The notes: a model not told the origin generated them from the sequence alone. A stretch of 64,000 bases of DNA from Mycobacterium colombiense (GCF_001953985.1 NZ_MBEI01000056.1:62001-126000); one strand, 5' to 3'; shown: positions 48,709 through 59,406, counted from the stretch's first letter. Made by a program: numbers and translations.

Positions 48709-49170
48709 ATGAACATTGACGAACACATCGGCGACTACACTGGCCGAGCACGCGCGGTGCTGCAGTACAGCTCAGTGACCAAGCGTCTGGTCGACGAAGC
48801 GAAGAAACCGGGCTTCTCGGCAGATAGCTGGGGCCCGCTGGCCGAACTGGTCGCCGTCGACGAGTTCGAGCGAGTCGGTGCCTTCAAAGAGGTGATGAGG
48901 TGGCCGGACTATGTTGCATTCCTAACGAATTGGGCCACGTCATCGGTGTGGGAGTGCTCTTTCAAGCGCATCACGGAGTCCGGCGGCCGGGTGTTCCTCG
49001 AGCTGGAGGAACGGAGCGAAGTGGGCGACTTCAGCAGCGTGGTCAATTCGCTGTCGGTATACGAGTTCACCGAGGATGACAGGATTCGACACATAGACAT
49101 CTATCTACAGATGACGCCGCTGCAACCCGAGATGTTGAAAAGCTTTGAGGGAGCGGAAATGCCACAGTGA
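48709..49170 (+). CDS. NTF2-like protein, possible oxygenase beta subunit
   Basis: 153 residues. It ends with an alternation of strands (ECSFKRITESGGRVFLELEE, EDDRIRHIDIYLQM), an NTF2-like fold as in ring-hydroxylating dioxygenase beta subunits or ketosteroid isomerase relatives. It starts 16 bases after the Rieske alpha stop, with GGGAG before the ATG. Its place suggests a stabilising beta subunit or an auxiliary enzyme; no catalytic residues are identifiable. Confidence 0.65.
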   Translation: MNIDEHIGDYTGRARAVLQYSSVTKRLVDEAKKPGFSADSWGPLAELVAVDEFERVGAFKEVMRWPDYVAFLTNWATSSVWECSFKRITESGGRVFLELEERSEVGDFSSVVNSLSVYEFTEDDRIRHIDIYLQMTPLQPEMLKSFEGAEMPQ

Positions 49171-49261
49171 AAGCAGCCGACATCGATAAGAGGGGCATTC
49201 AGCGACGACACTTAGTAGCGCGCGGCTACCAAGATCTCCAGCGCGTTAGGATTTCCCCGTG

Positions 49262-49687
49262 ATGGATCTGCAGCGGGTCGCCGATGAACTCGAAATCAGC
49301 GCGCTACTCAACAAATACGCCCGCGCCGTCGACACCAAGGACTGGGACCTGTACCGGTCGGTCTTCACCGACGATGCGCACATCGACTACTCCTCCGCGG
49401 GCGCCGCGGCGGGCCCGCGCGACGAGGTGGCCACGTGGTTGGAGCAAGGCTTTGGCGCCATTCAAATGTCGATGCACTACATCACCAATGTGGAGATCCT
49501 GGATCTCGACGGAGATGTCGCGACGGTGCGCGCCATGTTCTACAACCCGATGCAGTTGCCGGGCATGGCGGAGCTGAGTTACTGCGGGGGCTACTACCAC
49601 CACGAGCTGACGCGCACGGCCGACGGCTGGCGCAGCCGCAGCCTGCGCGAGGAGAACGTCTGGTTCGTCAACCCGCCGACGGGCTGA
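49262..49687 (+). CDS. SnoaL-like NTF2-family protein
   Basis: 141 residues with the SnoaL_4-type pattern: LEISALLNKYARAVDTKDWD, LYRSVFTDDAHIDYSSAG, MSMHYITNVEILDLDGDVAT and a C-terminal GGYYHHELTRTADGWRSRSL. Members occur beside aromatic or steroid degradation genes and act as dehydratases or isomerases. ATG 49262 is chosen; a GTG one codon earlier is equally possible. It is convergent with the amidohydrolase (10 bases between). Confidence 0.8.
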   Translation: MDLQRVADELEISALLNKYARAVDTKDWDLYRSVFTDDAHIDYSSAGAAAGPRDEVATWLEQGFGAIQMSMHYITNVEILDLDGDVATVRAMFYNPMQLPGMAELSYCGGYYHHELTRTADGWRSRSLREENVWFVNPPTG

Positions 49688-49696
49688 CCCGCTGGG

Positions 49697-50962
49697 CTAC
49701 GTCAGCTGCGCCAGCTGCTTTTCCTGGTAGCGACGCGCCCACTCGGCGCGCGACCGGATCGACACGTCCACGTCACTTCCCTTGGCGCGCAAGGCCTTGA
49801 CATTCGCCTGCTCGCGCGCGGTCCGGGCGAACGGGTCCCACCCGAAGAACCGGCAGGCGTTGCCCCAGGTGATCTTGTCGATGTCGGAATCGTCGGCGCC
49901 GGCGGCGTTAAGCTCGGCGAGCACCTGCTCGGGCGCGTCCGGCCAGAAGCAGTCCGAGTGCGGGTAGTCGCACTCCCAGGCGATGATGTCGATGCCGATC
50001 TCGTGGCGCAGCTTCAGCGACGTCTTGTCGGTGACGTAGCAGGCCAGCGAGTGTTCACGAAAGACATCACTGGGCAGCTTGTCGCCGAAGTCGCGGCGCA
50101 GCCACTTCTGGTTAGTGTAGTGGCGGTCGCTGCGGTCGAGGTAGAACGGGATCCAGCCGATACCGCCTTCGGAGAAGGCGAATTTCAGGTCGGGATAGTT
50201 GCGCATCGCGGGGCCCCACAGCAGATCCTGGGCGCACATCGCCGACACCTGGGTGGCCAGGATGATCAGGTTGTCGATCGGCGCATTGGGCGCCATGCTG
50301 ATCGCCCCGAAGCCGGTGCCGATGTGCAGGCACATCACCACGTTCTCCTCGGACAGCGTGCGGAACACCGGACCCCAGTAGTCCTCGTCGTGGTAGCTCG
50401 GAAGTCCTTCCAGGTGCGGCAATTCCGGCATGGTGACCGCCCGGCAGCCCTTCGCGGCGACCCGGCGGATCTCGGCGCACATGCCCTCGGGTGTCCAGGT
50501 CGGCAGGATCGCGATCGGAATGAAGCGGTCCGGGTAGGACCCGGCCCATTCGTCGATGTGCCAGTCGTTGTAGGCCGACACCATCACCAGGGTGACGTCC
50601 TCGCGCGTCATGTTGAGGTGCCGGGCCGAAAAGCCGGTGAACGTCGGGAAGCACATCGACGCGAGGATGCCGTTGCGGTTCATGTCGCGGACGCGTTCGT
50701 GAACGTCGTAGACGCCGGGGCGCATTTCTGCGAAGCCGGCCGGATCGCGGCCCCACTCCTCGGCCGGCCACGACACCACCGCGTTGAGGCCGCTGACGCC
50801 CTGCGGCCTGCCCTGGTACATCCACTGGTCCACGCCCTTGTCGTCGGTGACGACGACGGGCGCCTCGTCCCTGTACTTGGTGGGCACGTGCCGCAGGAAC
50901 ATGTCCGGCGGCTCGACCACATGGTCGTCGATGCTCACCAAAATCAGGTCATCGACCTTCAT
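49697..50962 (-). CDS. Amidohydrolase_2 family metal-dependent hydrolase
   Basis: 421 residues, a TIM barrel starting MKVDDLILVSIDDHVVEPPD. The conserved DxH at the start, central VVMCLHIGTGFG, and EGGIGWIPFYLDRSD with WECDYPHSDCFWP near the C-terminus are typical of the amidohydrolase_2 group (2-pyrone-4,6-dicarboxylate lactonase and decarboxylase relatives). It hydrolyses or decarboxylates an aromatic-ring-cleavage or lactone-type intermediate. The ATG at 50962 follows GAGAGGACTGC. It forms a unit with the DUF4286 and ferredoxin genes. Confidence 0.86.
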   Translation of the reverse strand: MKVDDLILVSIDDHVVEPPDMFLRHVPTKYRDEAPVVVTDDKGVDQWMYQGRPQGVSGLNAVVSWPAEEWGRDPAGFAEMRPGVYDVHERVRDMNRNGILASMCFPTFTGFSARHLNMTREDVTLVMVSAYNDWHIDEWAGSYPDRFIPIAILPTWTPEGMCAEIRRVAAKGCRAVTMPELPHLEGLPSYHDEDYWGPVFRTLSEENVVMCLHIGTGFGAISMAPNAPIDNLIILATQVSAMCAQDLLWGPAMRNYPDLKFAFSEGGIGWIPFYLDRSDRHYTNQKWLRRDFGDKLPSDVFREHSLACYVTDKTSLKLRHEIGIDIIAWECDYPHSDCFWPDAPEQVLAELNAAGADDSDIDKITWGNACRFFGWDPFARTAREQANVKALRAKGSDVDVSIRSRAEWARRYQEKQLAQLT

Positions 50963-51003
50963 CAAGCAGTCCTCTCCCGCGCCGCGACTCGAGCCGAACT
51001 CGG

Positions 51004-51318
51004 TCAGCCGACGCACTCCGTGGTGGTTTCGAGCAGTCGTGGAATCGGCGCCGGGTCCAGCTGCAGGGCGTCCGACATGTGCAGCTGCCCCGCGTTGGCG
51101 ATCATGTTGTCCAGAATCGCCTGCAGGTCGTCGCCCTCGATCTCGTAGATGGCGACGTAGGGTCCGTCGGCGGCGACGGGCCGAAGGCGGCGCGCCGAGA
51201 CGAATCCGTCCAGGGCTACCAGCTCACCGAGGTGCACCTCGTCGTACCAGGTGTTGTACTCCTGTTCGCGCTCGGGCGAGCTGGGTCGGCTCTCCACGAG
51301 GATGATGCCCTTGGCCAT
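51004..51318 (-). CDS. DUF4286/EthD-like dimeric alpha-beta protein
   Basis: 104 residues beginning MAKGIILVESRPSSPEREQE, with YNTWYDEVHLGELVALDGFV as the signature. The ferredoxin-like fold resembles EthD-type and DUF4286 proteins found with ring-degradation clusters. Enzymatic role unknown. The start ATG at 51318 lies after GAGGTGGC. It sits between the ferredoxin and the amidohydrolase on the minus strand. Confidence 0.78.
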   Translation of the reverse strand: MAKGIILVESRPSSPEREQEYNTWYDEVHLGELVALDGFVSARRLRPVAADGPYVAIYEIEGDDLQAILDNMIANAGQLHMSDALQLDPAPIPRLLETTTECVG

Positions 51319-51338
51319 CGTCGCCACCTCTCTGGCTG

Positions 51339-51704
51339 CTACTCGTAGCGCACCGTGACCGAGTCCGTATCCGGAACGCCCTGGCACGTCAGAATGTAGC
51401 CCTCGGCGACCTCGTCCTCCTCGAGAGCGTCGTTGACCCGCATGGTGGCGTGGCCCTCTTCGAGCTTGGCCATGCACGTACCGCAGTTGCCGGCCTCACA
51501 GCTGAACGGAGGTTCCAGGCCGGCCCGCCGCGCGGTCTCCAGCAGGGTCTCGCCCGGGACTATGGGTACCGAGACCTTCTTGCGGTCGAGATGAATCGTC
51601 ACCGTTCCGGCGCTGGAGCCGTTTGTTGCCGGATCTGTCACCCGGGGGGTCTCCTCGATGATCCGGGTGACCGTCACTGAGACCGCCCCCTTCCGTACTT
51701 GCAT
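51339..51704 (-). CDS. 2Fe-2S plant-type ferredoxin
   Basis: 121 residues. Four cysteine ligands: FSCEAGNCGTC (CxxxxCxxC) and LTCQG, the plant/xylene-monooxygenase ferredoxin type. It could serve the Rieske oxygenase or another oxygenase in the region. TATACT lies 5 bases before the ATG at 51704, suggesting a nearly leaderless mRNA from a promoter at the palindrome 51716-51730. A GTG at 51677 with GGAAGGGGG upstream is an alternative start. Confidence 0.88.
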   Translation of the reverse strand: MQVRKGAVSVTVTRIIEETPRVTDPATNGSSAGTVTIHLDRKKVSVPIVPGETLLETARRAGLEPPFSCEAGNCGTCMAKLEEGHATMRVNDALEEDEVAEGYILTCQGVPDTDSVTVRYE

Positions 51705-51715
51705 TCTTCAGTATA

Positions 51716-51730
51716 GAGAATACTATTCTC
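51716..51730. promoter_or_regulatory. Perfect palindrome GAGAATA-C-TATTCTC
   Basis: A 7-bp inverted repeat with one central base between the divergent ferredoxin and acyl-CoA synthetase genes. It is about 12 bases from the ferredoxin start. A related site is upstream of the thiolase (58194-58208). No cognate regulator lies between them. Confidence 0.65.
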
Positions 51731-51801
51731 ACGAAGCGATAGCATCTTCTCAAGTCTGTATGGATGTCGGGTCAGCCCGGTCTGTCAGGGAAGGACGGGA
51801 C

Positions 51802-53205
51802 GTGACCGAGCCGGCGGCGCTCGTGTTCGAGGAACGGCGATTCAGCCTGCCCGAACTCGATGCATTGGCCGACGGATGGGCCGCGACCCTGGCGAAAGAC
51901 GGGGTCACGGCAAGTCAACGCGTCGCCGTGATGGCCTCCAATCGGCCGGAGTTCCTCGCCGTCGTGCTGGCGATCTGGCGACTGGCCGCCACGGCGGTGC
52001 TCATCAGTCCCGCGTGGAAACGCGACGAGGTCGGCCATGCGCTCGCGCTGACCGAGCCCGAGCACGCCGTCGGCGACCACCCGGTGTTGGCCGATCTGAT
52101 GCCGATGCTGCACATGGACGAGCCGGTCGCGCCCGCAGAGCCGACAGCCGGCGCACCGCCGCCTGCGAGCGACGCGGCGCTGGTGTTCAGTTCCGGCACC
52201 ACCGGCCTGCCGAAGGCTGTCCGGCACACCCACGCCTCGCTGGACGAGGCGGTGCGGCACTGGCGTCAAGCGCTGCAGCTCACCCACCACGACCGGATCC
52301 AGGTTGCGACGCCACCGTCGCACATCCTCGGACTGTTGAACCTGCTGACCGCCCTGAAGGCCGGGGCCTGCGTGCGCCTGCATCCCCGGTTCGACATCGA
52401 CCGGGTGTTGCGACACATCGAAAGTGACCGCATCACAGTGGAAATGGCGGTCGCGCCCATCGCGCTGGCCATCGCCTCGCATCCCGACCTCGAGTCCTAT
52501 GACCTTTCGTCGCTGCGCTACATCATGTGGGGTGCCACCCCGGTCACCGCCCACGTCGCAGAGACGGTGACCCGGCGCACCGGGGTGCGCTGGCTCCCGG
52601 CCTACGGAACCACGGAACTGCCTGTCGTAGCGTGCAATCCGATCGATGACGCGCGCCTGGACACCGTCGGGCGGGCGGTGCCCGGCGTCGACCTGCGGGT
52701 CGTTTCGCTGGAGACCGGCGAGCCGGTCGGCGCGGGCGAGGTCGGTGAGATCCAGGCCCGGTCGGCATCGCTCATGGCCGGCTACCTCCCGGCCGAGGCG
52801 ACCTCGGATGCGGTCCGCGACGGGTGGTACCGCACCGGGGACGTCGGCTGGCTGGACGCCGGCGGCTGGCTGCGAATCACCGACCGCCTCAAAGAGATGA
52901 TCAAAGTGCGCGGCTTCCAGGTCGCGCCAGCCGAAATCGAGACGGTGTTGCACGGTCATCCGGCCGTCAAAGACTGCGCGGTGTTCGGGATTCCGGACGG
53001 ACTCAACGGCGAAGCCATCGTCGCCGCGGTTGCGACGTCGGCTGCCGTCGATGCGACCCAACTGACCGCCCTGGTGGACGAAAGACTGGCGTCATATAAG
53101 CATCTGAGCCGGGTGGTGTTCGTCCCCGACATTCCGCGCCTGCCCTCCGGCAAGGTGCTGCGCCGAGTGCTGAAGGAGCGCTATGGATGTACGTCTGACA
53201 GCTGA
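51802..53205 (+). CDS. Acyl-CoA synthetase (AMP-forming)
   Basis: 467 residues of the ANL family. P-loop FSSGTTGLPKAVRHTH, acidic motif YGTTELPV, hinge TGDVGWLDAGGWLRITDR and the C-terminal Lys in PRLPSGKVLRR. It activates a carboxylic acid to its CoA ester at the head of the beta-oxidation set. GTG 51802 is preferred because AAGGACGGG is close upstream; ATG 51760 would add 14 residues. The stop overlaps the next gene by 23 bases. Confidence 0.9.
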   Translation: MTEPAALVFEERRFSLPELDALADGWAATLAKDGVTASQRVAVMASNRPEFLAVVLAIWRLAATAVLISPAWKRDEVGHALALTEPEHAVGDHPVLADLMPMLHMDEPVAPAEPTAGAPPPASDAALVFSSGTTGLPKAVRHTHASLDEAVRHWRQALQLTHHDRIQVATPPSHILGLLNLLTALKAGACVRLHPRFDIDRVLRHIESDRITVEMAVAPIALAIASHPDLESYDLSSLRYIMWGATPVTAHVAETVTRRTGVRWLPAYGTTELPVVACNPIDDARLDTVGRAVPGVDLRVVSLETGEPVGAGEVGEIQARSASLMAGYLPAEATSDAVRDGWYRTGDVGWLDAGGWLRITDRLKEMIKVRGFQVAPAEIETVLHGHPAVKDCAVFGIPDGLNGEAIVAAVATSAAVDATQLTALVDERLASYKHLSRVVFVPDIPRLPSGKVLRRVLKERYGCTSDS

Positions 53206-54088
53206 ACAACAGCAATTACGCGATGCCGCCGCCAAGCTGGCCGACGATCTCGGGCCGGCAGCGGTGCAGGATCTCGACGACCAGACTCGAATCACCCGTC
53301 TGGACAAGCAGATCGAGAACACCGGCTGGCGGTCGCTGCGTTCCGACGGCGCCTCCGGTGTGGAGGTGGCCATCGTGGCCGAGGAATTCGGCCGCCGGCT
53401 GGTCGATACGCCGTTCCTGGGTCCCGTGCTCGCCGACGATCTGGGCCGCCACGTCGGCGCCGAGGTATCGGCGGCGACCGTCGCCGTCGACGATCGAGTG
53501 ATCGATGCCCGCGGCGCCCGGCGCGCCCTGTCGCTGTCGGGTGCCACGGTTCTCGCCGCCGATGTGCAGGTTTCGCCGCAGAGCGTCGACCTCACGCGGT
53601 CCGACGGCACTGTCGCGGGATCGCCGGAGACGCTGGGCGACGTGTCGCCCGAGATTGCCGAACAGTGGCGGGCTCTCGCGCTGGTGACCACGGCCGCGGA
53701 TCTGGTGGGTGTCGCCCGCGGCGCACACGCCGTCGCGTGTGACTACGCGAAAATCCGTGAGCAGTATGGCAAGCAGATCGGCTCGTACCAGGCCATCGCG
53801 CACTTGCTGGCCGAAAGCCTTGCGCTGATCGAGGGTTCGGTGAGCGTGTTGCGGCATGCCGCGTGGGCCGTCGACGAGCTTGCCCCCGCCGAGGCCATTC
53901 GGGCCGCCCAAATCGCAAAGGTCTACTGCGCGCGCGCCACCCGCACCGTCTGCGAGACGGCCATCCAAGTGCACGGCGGTATCGGCAACACCTGGGAATG
54001 CGTGGCGCACGTCTACCTGCGCCGCGCCCTCACATCGACCGAGCTGTGGCCGGTCGCGTTGAAGGAGATCGATCTTGGACTTTCGTGA
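53183..54088 (+). CDS. Acyl-CoA dehydrogenase (short chain of a heteromeric pair)
   Basis: 301 residues. The C-terminal domain has KIREQYGKQIGSYQAIAHLL and ETAIQVHGGIGNTWE, but the middle beta domain is reduced relative to a normal 380-residue enzyme. Such a short chain pairs with a second dehydrogenase, as in the mycobacterial ChsE-type alpha2beta2 enzymes. AAGGAG precedes the ATG. It overlaps the synthetase stop and the next dehydrogenase start. Confidence 0.87.
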   Translation: MDVRLTAEQQQLRDAAAKLADDLGPAAVQDLDDQTRITRLDKQIENTGWRSLRSDGASGVEVAIVAEEFGRRLVDTPFLGPVLADDLGRHVGAEVSAATVAVDDRVIDARGARRALSLSGATVLAADVQVSPQSVDLTRSDGTVAGSPETLGDVSPEIAEQWRALALVTTAADLVGVARGAHAVACDYAKIREQYGKQIGSYQAIAHLLAESLALIEGSVSVLRHAAWAVDELAPAEAIRAAQIAKVYCARATRTVCETAIQVHGGIGNTWECVAHVYLRRALTSTELWPVALKEIDLGLS

Positions 54089-55157
54089 CTCACCCGACGA
54101 AGCCGCCTTCCGTGAGCGGCTGCGCACATGGCTTGCCGCACACGCCAAGGAGTTCTCGGGCTCGGGCGACGAGTACTGGGTACGCATGGCCGACTGGCAC
54201 CGTGCGTTGTACGAGAACGGCTTTTTCGGCCTGTCCTGGCCACGCGATTGGGGCGGCCAGGACCTGGCGCCGGTCTATGACGTCATCGTCGACGAGGAGC
54301 TGGTGCGTGCCGGTGCTCCGCCGCGCCCCAGCGTCGGCTATCTGGTGTACGGCATCGGCGCCCACGCCAGCGACGAGCTCCGAAAGCGCTTCCTGCCCGG
54401 CATCATCAACGGCACCGAGCGCTGGTGCCAGGGCTTCAGTGAACCGGGCGCCGGCTCGGACCTGGCGTCGCTGACCACCACCGCTCGCCTCGAGGGCGAC
54501 AACTATGTGGTGAACGGGCACAAGATCTGGACCAGCTATTCCGACGTGGCGGACCGGTGCCTGTTGCTAGCGCGCACCGACCCCGAGGCCAAGCGCCATC
54601 GCGGCCTATCCGCCTTTGTTCTGGACATGAAACAGCCTGGCGTGCAACAGCGCCCGCTACAGATGATCAACGGGGTCACCAACGAATTCGGCCAGGTGTT
54701 CTTCGATGATGCGACGGTGCCGGCGGACCGTATGGTCGGCGCTCCCGGCGATGGCTGGGCCGTGGCCATGACGGTCGTCGGGCACGAACGCGAGCCGTCC
54801 ACGCTCGGCTATGCGGCCCGCTACGGCAAGCTCGTCCGGGAGCTGTTGTCGCGCAACGACGGTGAAGTGCCCGAAGAGCTGGCGTGGGCCGTGGTTCAGT
54901 CGGATATGCTGACCCATCACGTCCGGCGGCGGCTCTCCGAACAGCTCGACGGGGTATCGCACGGCTCGGAAGGCTCGCTGGACAAGCTGCTGATGACCTG
55001 GGTCGAACAATCCGTCGGGCACGCGGCGCTTGCCGTCGCGGGAACCCGCGACCCCGAGCTGCTGAGCGCCTACCTGTACAGCCGGGCGCAGAGCGTCATG
55101 GGCGGGACATCACAAATTCAAAAGAACATCATCGCTTCACGAATCTTGGGATTGTAG
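54075..55157 (+). CDS. Acyl-CoA dehydrogenase (large chain of a heteromeric pair)
   Basis: 360 residues. The FAD-binding motif is WCQGFSEPGAGSDLASL; the middle domain has NGHKIWTSYSDVADRC; the C-terminus ends with VMGGTSQIQKNIIASRI. Only one of the two subunits would hold a complete FAD site in an alpha2beta2 complex. The TTG at 54075 overlaps the first dehydrogenase. It oxidises the acyl-CoA formed by the synthetase. Confidence 0.9.
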   Translation: MDFRDSPDEAAFRERLRTWLAAHAKEFSGSGDEYWVRMADWHRALYENGFFGLSWPRDWGGQDLAPVYDVIVDEELVRAGAPPRPSVGYLVYGIGAHASDELRKRFLPGIINGTERWCQGFSEPGAGSDLASLTTTARLEGDNYVVNGHKIWTSYSDVADRCLLLARTDPEAKRHRGLSAFVLDMKQPGVQQRPLQMINGVTNEFGQVFFDDATVPADRMVGAPGDGWAVAMTVVGHEREPSTLGYAARYGKLVRELLSRNDGEVPEELAWAVVQSDMLTHHVRRRLSEQLDGVSHGSEGSLDKLLMTWVEQSVGHAALAVAGTRDPELLSAYLYSRAQSVMGGTSQIQKNIIASRILGL

Positions 55158-55220
55158 GAGTGATCGCGAACGCGGGCGAAGCCCGGGTGAAGCGGGTCAC
55201 GACCATCGAAGGAGTCTGAC

Positions 55221-55991
55221 GTGTACGACATGCCTACCGAAATCGACGTTCAGGCCGACGGTGCCCTGCGCATCATCACGCTCAACCGTCCGGATTCACT
55301 CAACTCGGTCAACGACTACCTGCACGTCGGGCTCGCGCGGCTCTGGCAGCGACTCACCGATGACCCCACGGCCCGCGCTGCGGTGATCACCGGCGCCGGC
55401 CGGGCGTTTTCGGCCGGGGGTGATTTCACGTATCTGGAGGAGCTGGCGAACGATGCTGAGTTGCGCGCCAAGACTATTCGGGACGGGCGCGAGATCGTGC
55501 TGGGCATGGCCCGCTGCCGAATTCCGGTGGTGGCGGCGGTCAACGGCCCCGCCGTCGGGCTGGGCTGCAGCCTGGTGGCGCTCAGCGACATCGTCTACAT
55601 CGCCGAAGGCGCCTATCTGGCCGACCCGCACGTGCAGGTGGGGCTGGTGGCCGCCGACGGTGGACCGCTGACCTGGCCGCTGCACATCAGCCTGCTGCTG
55701 GCCAAGGAATTCGCCCTCACCGGCACCCGGATCAGCGCACGGCGTGCCGTCGAGCTCGGCTTGGCCAATCACATTGCGGACGACCCGGTTGCGGAGGCGA
55801 TCGCCAGCGCCAAAAAGATCTTGGAGCTGCCGCAGCAGGCGGTGGAGAGCACCAAGCGGGTGCTCAACATCCATCTGGAGCGGGCCGTGCTCGCCAGTCT
55901 GGACTATGCGCTGTCGGCCGAGAGCCAGTCGTTCGTCACCGAGGACTTCCGGGCCAACGTCGCGAAATTCAACGCGGCCAAGAAGAACTGA
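55221..55991 (+). CDS. Enoyl-CoA hydratase/isomerase
   Basis: 256 residues of the crotonase fold. Oxyanion-hole loops GAGRAFSAGGDFTYLEEL and NGPAVGLGCSLVALSDIVY are present, followed by HVQVGLVAADGG, where an acidic catalytic residue is expected. It hydrates or isomerises the enoyl-CoA produced by the paired dehydrogenases. GTG 55221 follows GAAGGAG. Confidence 0.9.
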   Translation: MYDMPTEIDVQADGALRIITLNRPDSLNSVNDYLHVGLARLWQRLTDDPTARAAVITGAGRAFSAGGDFTYLEELANDAELRAKTIRDGREIVLGMARCRIPVVAAVNGPAVGLGCSLVALSDIVYIAEGAYLADPHVQVGLVAADGGPLTWPLHISLLLAKEFALTGTRISARRAVELGLANHIADDPVAEAIASAKKILELPQQAVESTKRVLNIHLERAVLASLDYALSAESQSFVTEDFRANVAKFNAAKKN

Positions 55992-56012
55992 GGATGTAGC
56001 CGCACGACGGTC

Positions 56013-56879
56013 TCAGGCATCATGGCGGCGCAGGAAGTCGCGCATCACCGCATCGAATTTGTCCGGCTCCTCGATGAATGGCATGTGCGCGCTGGCTTCG
56101 AACAGCTCGAACCGTGAACCCGGTATCCGCTGGTGCATTTCCCACGCGTGTTCGGGCACGCATTCGTCGTATCGACCGGCGAGTACCAGTGTCGGCACGG
56201 CGATTTCGCTGAGCCGGTCGACCACATCCCAGTTCCGGATCGTCCCCACGATGTGAAAGTCGCTGGGGCCGAACATGGTCTCGAAGACTTCGGCGCTCAT
56301 GTTCCGGAACGCATCCTCGAGCTCCCGCGGCCAAGGGCGTACCCGGCACAGGTAGGTCTCGTTCCAGGTTCGGATGGCGGCCTGATACTCCGGCGCGTGG
56401 GTGCTACCGGCGGCCTCATGCCGATCGATCGCCGCCTGGGTGGCGGGGTCCAGTTCGGACTTCAACCGCGCCACCATTTTTGCGAACTCCGGGATGGACG
56501 CGATGCTGTTGGAAATGGTCAGGCTCGCGGCGCCGGCGGGCGCCGCGTCGAGCACATACTGTTGGGCCAACATCCCGCCCCAGGAGTTGCCGAACAGGTG
56601 GAAGCGGTCCAGATCCAGGGCTCGCACCACGGCGTCGGCCTCGGCCACCGCGCGTTCCATCGTCCAAAGCTCGCGGTTGGGTGGGCATTTGGAGTTTCCG
56701 CAACCGAGCTGATCCCAGAAGATGACCTCGCGCTCCGTGGCCAACCGCCCCAGCGACCGCAAGTAATCGTGCGGCAGACCCGGCCCGCCGTGAATGACGA
56801 GCAGCGGAAGACCCGCGCCGCCGCCGGTCCGCTTGAACCACACGTTGCCGCCCGGAACCGCGACCATTCCCTGAGTCAT
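56013..56879 (-). CDS. Alpha/beta hydrolase of the proline iminopeptidase family
   Basis: 288 residues. Oxyanion HGGPGLPHDYL, nucleophile GNSWGGMLAQQYV and the C-terminal catalytic His in EASAHMPFIEEPD follow the proline-specific peptidase (peptidase S33) family pattern. It may cleave peptides or esters; the acyl-chain context would suit an esterase. It is adjacent to the cation transporter gene (1-base gap) and divergent from the crotonase. Confidence 0.87.
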   Translation of the reverse strand: MTQGMVAVPGGNVWFKRTGGGAGLPLLVIHGGPGLPHDYLRSLGRLATEREVIFWDQLGCGNSKCPPNRELWTMERAVAEADAVVRALDLDRFHLFGNSWGGMLAQQYVLDAAPAGAASLTISNSIASIPEFAKMVARLKSELDPATQAAIDRHEAAGSTHAPEYQAAIRTWNETYLCRVRPWPRELEDAFRNMSAEVFETMFGPSDFHIVGTIRNWDVVDRLSEIAVPTLVLAGRYDECVPEHAWEMHQRIPGSRFELFEASAHMPFIEEPDKFDAVMRDFLRRHDA

Positions 56880-58129
<1,250 letters not shown>

Positions 58130-58193
58130 TGGACCTGCCGCCGCGTCGCGCTCCGCATCCAGACGCTTGTTGCGACTCACGCTCTCGCAGTGA

Positions 58194-58208
58194 GAGAATA
58201 TGATTCTC
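58194..58208. promoter_or_regulatory. Palindrome GAGAAT-ATG-ATTCTC upstream of thiolase
   Basis: A 6-bp inverted repeat with a 3-base centre, about 60 bases upstream of the thiolase start. A further hairpin CTCTC-GCAGT-GAGAG (58182-58196) overlaps it. The repeat resembles the one at 51716-51730, suggesting a shared regulator. Confidence 0.6.
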
Positions 58209-58266
58209 ATGAACGTGCGGATGGCTCTCGGAGTGCCGCACCTGCTGGTTGAACTGGAGAACACCC

Positions 58267-59406
58267 GTGTCTGAAGCCGTCATCGTGTCCGCCCTGCGCA
58301 CCCCCATCGGCACCGCCCGCAAGGGCACGCTGCGCGATACCAGTGCGTTCGATCTGGCGCAGCACGTGGTTACCGAAGCGGCGAGAGATCTGGACCCCGC
58401 GCAGGTCGACGATGTGATCCTGGGCGAGGGCCTCTACGGTGGCGGCGTGGTCGCCCGCCACGCGGCCATCACGGCCGGGCTGTCCCACGTGCCCGGGTTG
58501 GCCAACAACCGGCACTGCGCGGCCGGGCAGGCGGCGGTGCAGAGCGCGGCGGCAAGTGTGCGCGCCGGGATGGACGAGTTGATCATTGCCGGCGGCGTGA
58601 ATGCGGCGTCGACGTCGCCGCGCTCCCGCATCCAGGTGGACGGCGAGTGGGTCGACTGGTTCCCCCCGACCCATCCGGACCGGCCCGACGCGCCGAACAT
58701 GGACATGTCGATCACCGTGGGCTGGAACGCCGCGGTCAAGGCCGGCGTGAGTCGCGAGGAGATGGACGCCTGGGCGCTGCGGTCACACCGCAATGCCATC
58801 GCCGCCATCGACGAAGGCCGCTTCAAGGAGGAGATCGTCCCGATCGAGACGCCGCACGGCCTGTTCTCGGTCGACGAGCACCCGCGTCGCGACACCACCA
58901 TGGAGAAGCTGGCCGCGCTCAAGCCGCTGCACCCCGAGATCGAGGGCTTTTCGATCACCGCCGGCAACGCGTGCGGCGCCAATGACGGTGCGGCGGCGCT
59001 CGTCGTCGCCAGCGACCGGCTCGGCCTGCCCGCGCTGGCCACCATCCGGTCCTGGGCATCCGTCGGTGTCGACCCGGCGATCACCGGGCTGGCACCGGTG
59101 GAGGCGATACCCAAAGCCCTTAAGCGGGCGGGGCTTTCGACCTCCGACGTCGATCTCTACGAGATCAACGAAGCCTTCGCCGCGATGTGCGTGGCCACCA
59201 TCAAGTTGCTCGAGCTCGACCCCGACAAGGTCAACGTCAGCGGCAGTGGCTGCTCGCTGGGGCACCCCGTCGCGGCGACGGGAGCCCGGATGCTGGTCAC
59301 CCTGGTGCACGAATTGCGCCGCCGCGGTGGTGGCATCGGCGTCGCGGCGATGTGCGCGGGCGGTGGAATGGGCTCGGCGACCGTGATCGAGGTCCCGGCT
59401 CCATAA
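58267..59406 (+). CDS. Acetyl-CoA acetyltransferase (thiolase)
   Basis: 379 residues. The nucleophile Cys is in NNRHCAAGQAAVQ, the second active-site Cys in AAMCAGGGMG, and the acyl-binding His in SGCSLGHPVAATGAR. The conserved NEAFAAMC element is also present. It removes acetyl- or propionyl-CoA in the last beta-oxidation step. GTG 58267 is used (GGAGAACACCC upstream). It is followed by meaB after 7 bases, so the two share a transcript. Confidence 0.93.
   Translation: MSEAVIVSALRTPIGTARKGTLRDTSAFDLAQHVVTEAARDLDPAQVDDVILGEGLYGGGVVARHAAITAGLSHVPGLANNRHCAAGQAAVQSAAASVRAGMDELIIAGGVNAASTSPRSRIQVDGEWVDWFPPTHPDRPDAPNMDMSITVGWNAAVKAGVSREEMDAWALRSHRNAIAAIDEGRFKEEIVPIETPHGLFSVDEHPRRDTTMEKLAALKPLHPEIEGFSITAGNACGANDGAAALVVASDRLGLPALATIRSWASVGVDPAITGLAPVEAIPKALKRAGLSTSDVDLYEINEAFAAMCVATIKLLELDPDKVNVSGSGCSLGHPVAATGARMLVTLVHELRRRGGGIGVAAMCAGGGMGSATVIEVPAP

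Noticed and set aside
53183..54088. Short acyl-CoA dehydrogenase taken as a truncated pseudogene
   Set aside because: The reduced length is typical of one subunit of mycobacterial heteromeric acyl-CoA dehydrogenases, and it overlaps a full-length partner in the same operon.
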